Source of the DNA: Symbiodinium sp. CCMP2592
Lineage: Eukaryota > Sar > Dinophyceae > Suessiales > Symbiodiniaceae
Length of the DNA: 64,000 nucleotides
Direction of reading: 5' to 3'
Assembly (NCBI GenBank): GCA_905221615.1
Contig: CAJNDT010001271.1
Coordinates: 1-64,000, forward strand
Shown here: positions 62,746-64,000 of the stretch, in pieces
Position numbering within the stretch: the stretch's first letter is position 1
Layout of the letters: each line of letters begins with the position of its first letter
The notes under the pieces: generated by a model
The model's input: the letters and a program-made list of their open reading frames with translations, nothing else
What the model was told of the DNA's origin: nothing
The model's database searches: none
Made by a program: the position numbers and the translations under genes

Positions 62746-64000
62746 TTTGGCTGGCTAGGATGTCGGCGGTTAGGATTCCTTCTGTCATAGGGGCTGGACA
62801 AGATCGAAAGAGAGGGTGACACCACGTTCCACCTTTGTGAAGCCATGTGTGAGAGGACAACAGGGCTTACGTCACTTGCAAGAAAGCCTCTGACTCGAGC
62901 TTCTGCAAGGGGCCCGACTGGTTCCTTGGCAGAAAGTCTTGTAAGGGCTTTCGGGGTTGCAGCCTCAAGCTTCGCGATTTCTGTCGGAGGATGTAAAGTT
63001 GAAAGTTTACGTAGCAGTATGGGTCCTTCGGGATGATGGCGATGGTACATGAAAGTCGGAGAAGTATTTGCTGTAATGCTTCCTCTCCCAGTCCCTAGTC
63101 TTGAGATGCACACTGCCGCAATGAGCCCAATGCCTCTATCTGCATCCCGACAAAGGAAGTACATGGGCCGTGGCCAGTGCTGCACGACGCATCTTGGCAA
63201 TGTCCAGCACCTGCAATCTTTGCCGGCACAGAGCCCGAAACGCGAAACGCCAGCCCAAAACCTAAGCTCTTAAGCCCGAAGAAGCCGGCATCCCCTGTAT
63301 GCACCACCAAGTCCCAAGGAATGTTTCGGTGAAGCTTCCTCTCCCACATTTAACGAGAGTTCTCGGATGGGGTAGTGTGTAAATCAGGTCACTCTACGGG
63401 GCACTATAGCAGCTTCCATGACGGCTGTAGAAGAGGTATGCAAAGGGTCCTGATATGAAGTAGGGCTTGCATTTGGGATTTTGGGGAAGTGTAGGTCGCG
63501 GTCCTTAGTAACATGGGGCTGCTGAGCTTGAATCCTTTCAGTCTTCCAAAAGCCAGACACCCTCACGCCTGGAAGAAGTCGGATCCCCAAACCTTAATCT
63601 CGAAGGTTTAACATCTCATACTCATACAGATTTTTAACCCTAAATCCTCAACCCTCCACCCTAAACCCCACGCACTACACCCTAAACCCGAAACCAAACT
63701 CCAAACTCTGAAGCCCACGACCTCCACGAAAAGAGAGCCGCAGCGACAAGGGCTTGGACCGAGTGCGAGCAAGCCACGGACATGTCCTTCTGCAAAGCTC
63801 CTGGTACTTTGGCTACCATAACAAGGTTACGGCGCCTGTGTGCGCCTATGCGTTTTTAGACATCTCAGAATGAGGAGTTTTGCATGGAGGCGCGCGAAAC
63901 CACAGCGAGAGCGCAATCTCAACCAAAATTGTGGTTCAGGCAGGTGCGCAAAGCACTAGAGGCTGAAGTAAACTTTGGGCCTGATTGCGTTTTCGCTCGG
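62746..64000. other. right end, no recognisable gene
   Basis: A further degenerate CCCTAAA block lies at about 63632-63690. Open frames of up to 156 codons on the minus strand (62730-63200) have no recognisable motif. Nothing identified in 63700-64000. Confidence 0.4.

Overview
This is nuclear DNA of a dinoflagellate, dominated by retroelements. The main clues are several degenerate copies of the dinoflagellate spliced-leader (SL) 3' half (TTTTGGCTCAAG), degenerate TTTAGGG/CCCTAAA telomere-type repeats, a tyrosine-recombinase retroelement with the HSCK active-site variant, a Merlin/ISXO2-type transposase relic and very large tracts of simple repeat. I cannot fix the genus. I see no rRNA, tRNA, organelle gene or confident single-copy host gene.

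Region 1 (298-29720) holds three near full-length copies of one LINE in the same orientation. Copy 1 is 357-9139, copy 2 is 9153-19225 and copy 3 is 19671-29707. Each is bounded by the same 13-bp sequence, and a 33-bp element tail precedes copy 1. The element encodes ORF1 (zinc ribbon, coiled coil, SR-like tail). A single in-frame TAG separates it from ORF2 (AP-type endonuclease, reverse transcriptase, CCHC-like zinc motif, RNase H, a second zinc module and a C-terminal USP-like deubiquitinase domain). ORF3 starts just after an SL-like motif. The 3' UTR carries a series of small hairpins with covarying arms. Copy 2 has the best ORF2, copy 3 the best USP reading frame and ORF3, and copy 1 is the most decayed but has a different ORF3 end with a C2H2 finger.

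Region 2 (29721-43532) holds a decayed Merlin/ISXO2-like transposase gene preceded by a relic SL, G-rich and GC-hairpin DNA, a 224-bp tandem repeat with inverted relatives 1 kb away, a possible small membrane-protein ORF, and a 2.2-kb retroelement insertion (40136-42343) with a 15-bp target duplication. That insertion is studded with CTGGTGA-type mini-hairpins.

Region 3 (43533-51587) is a complete-looking DIRS/Ngaro-class tyrosine-recombinase retroelement with split direct repeats (A1 ... B1-A2-B2). Its gene order is unusual: recombinase, Gag, a 2OG-Fe(II) dioxygenase-like plus methyltransferase-like ORF, then RT-RNase H. In-frame stop and overlap junctions suggest that the last three are made by recoding.

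Region 4 (51588-64000) is mostly non-coding: dispersed repeats, a GTTCGAACTCT minisatellite, 1.2 kb of AATAGACT/GTAATA-type simple repeat, an 84-bp palindromic tandem array open on both strands, a 1.2-kb AT-rich island, and scattered telomere-like heptamers whose strand switches near 62.6 kb.
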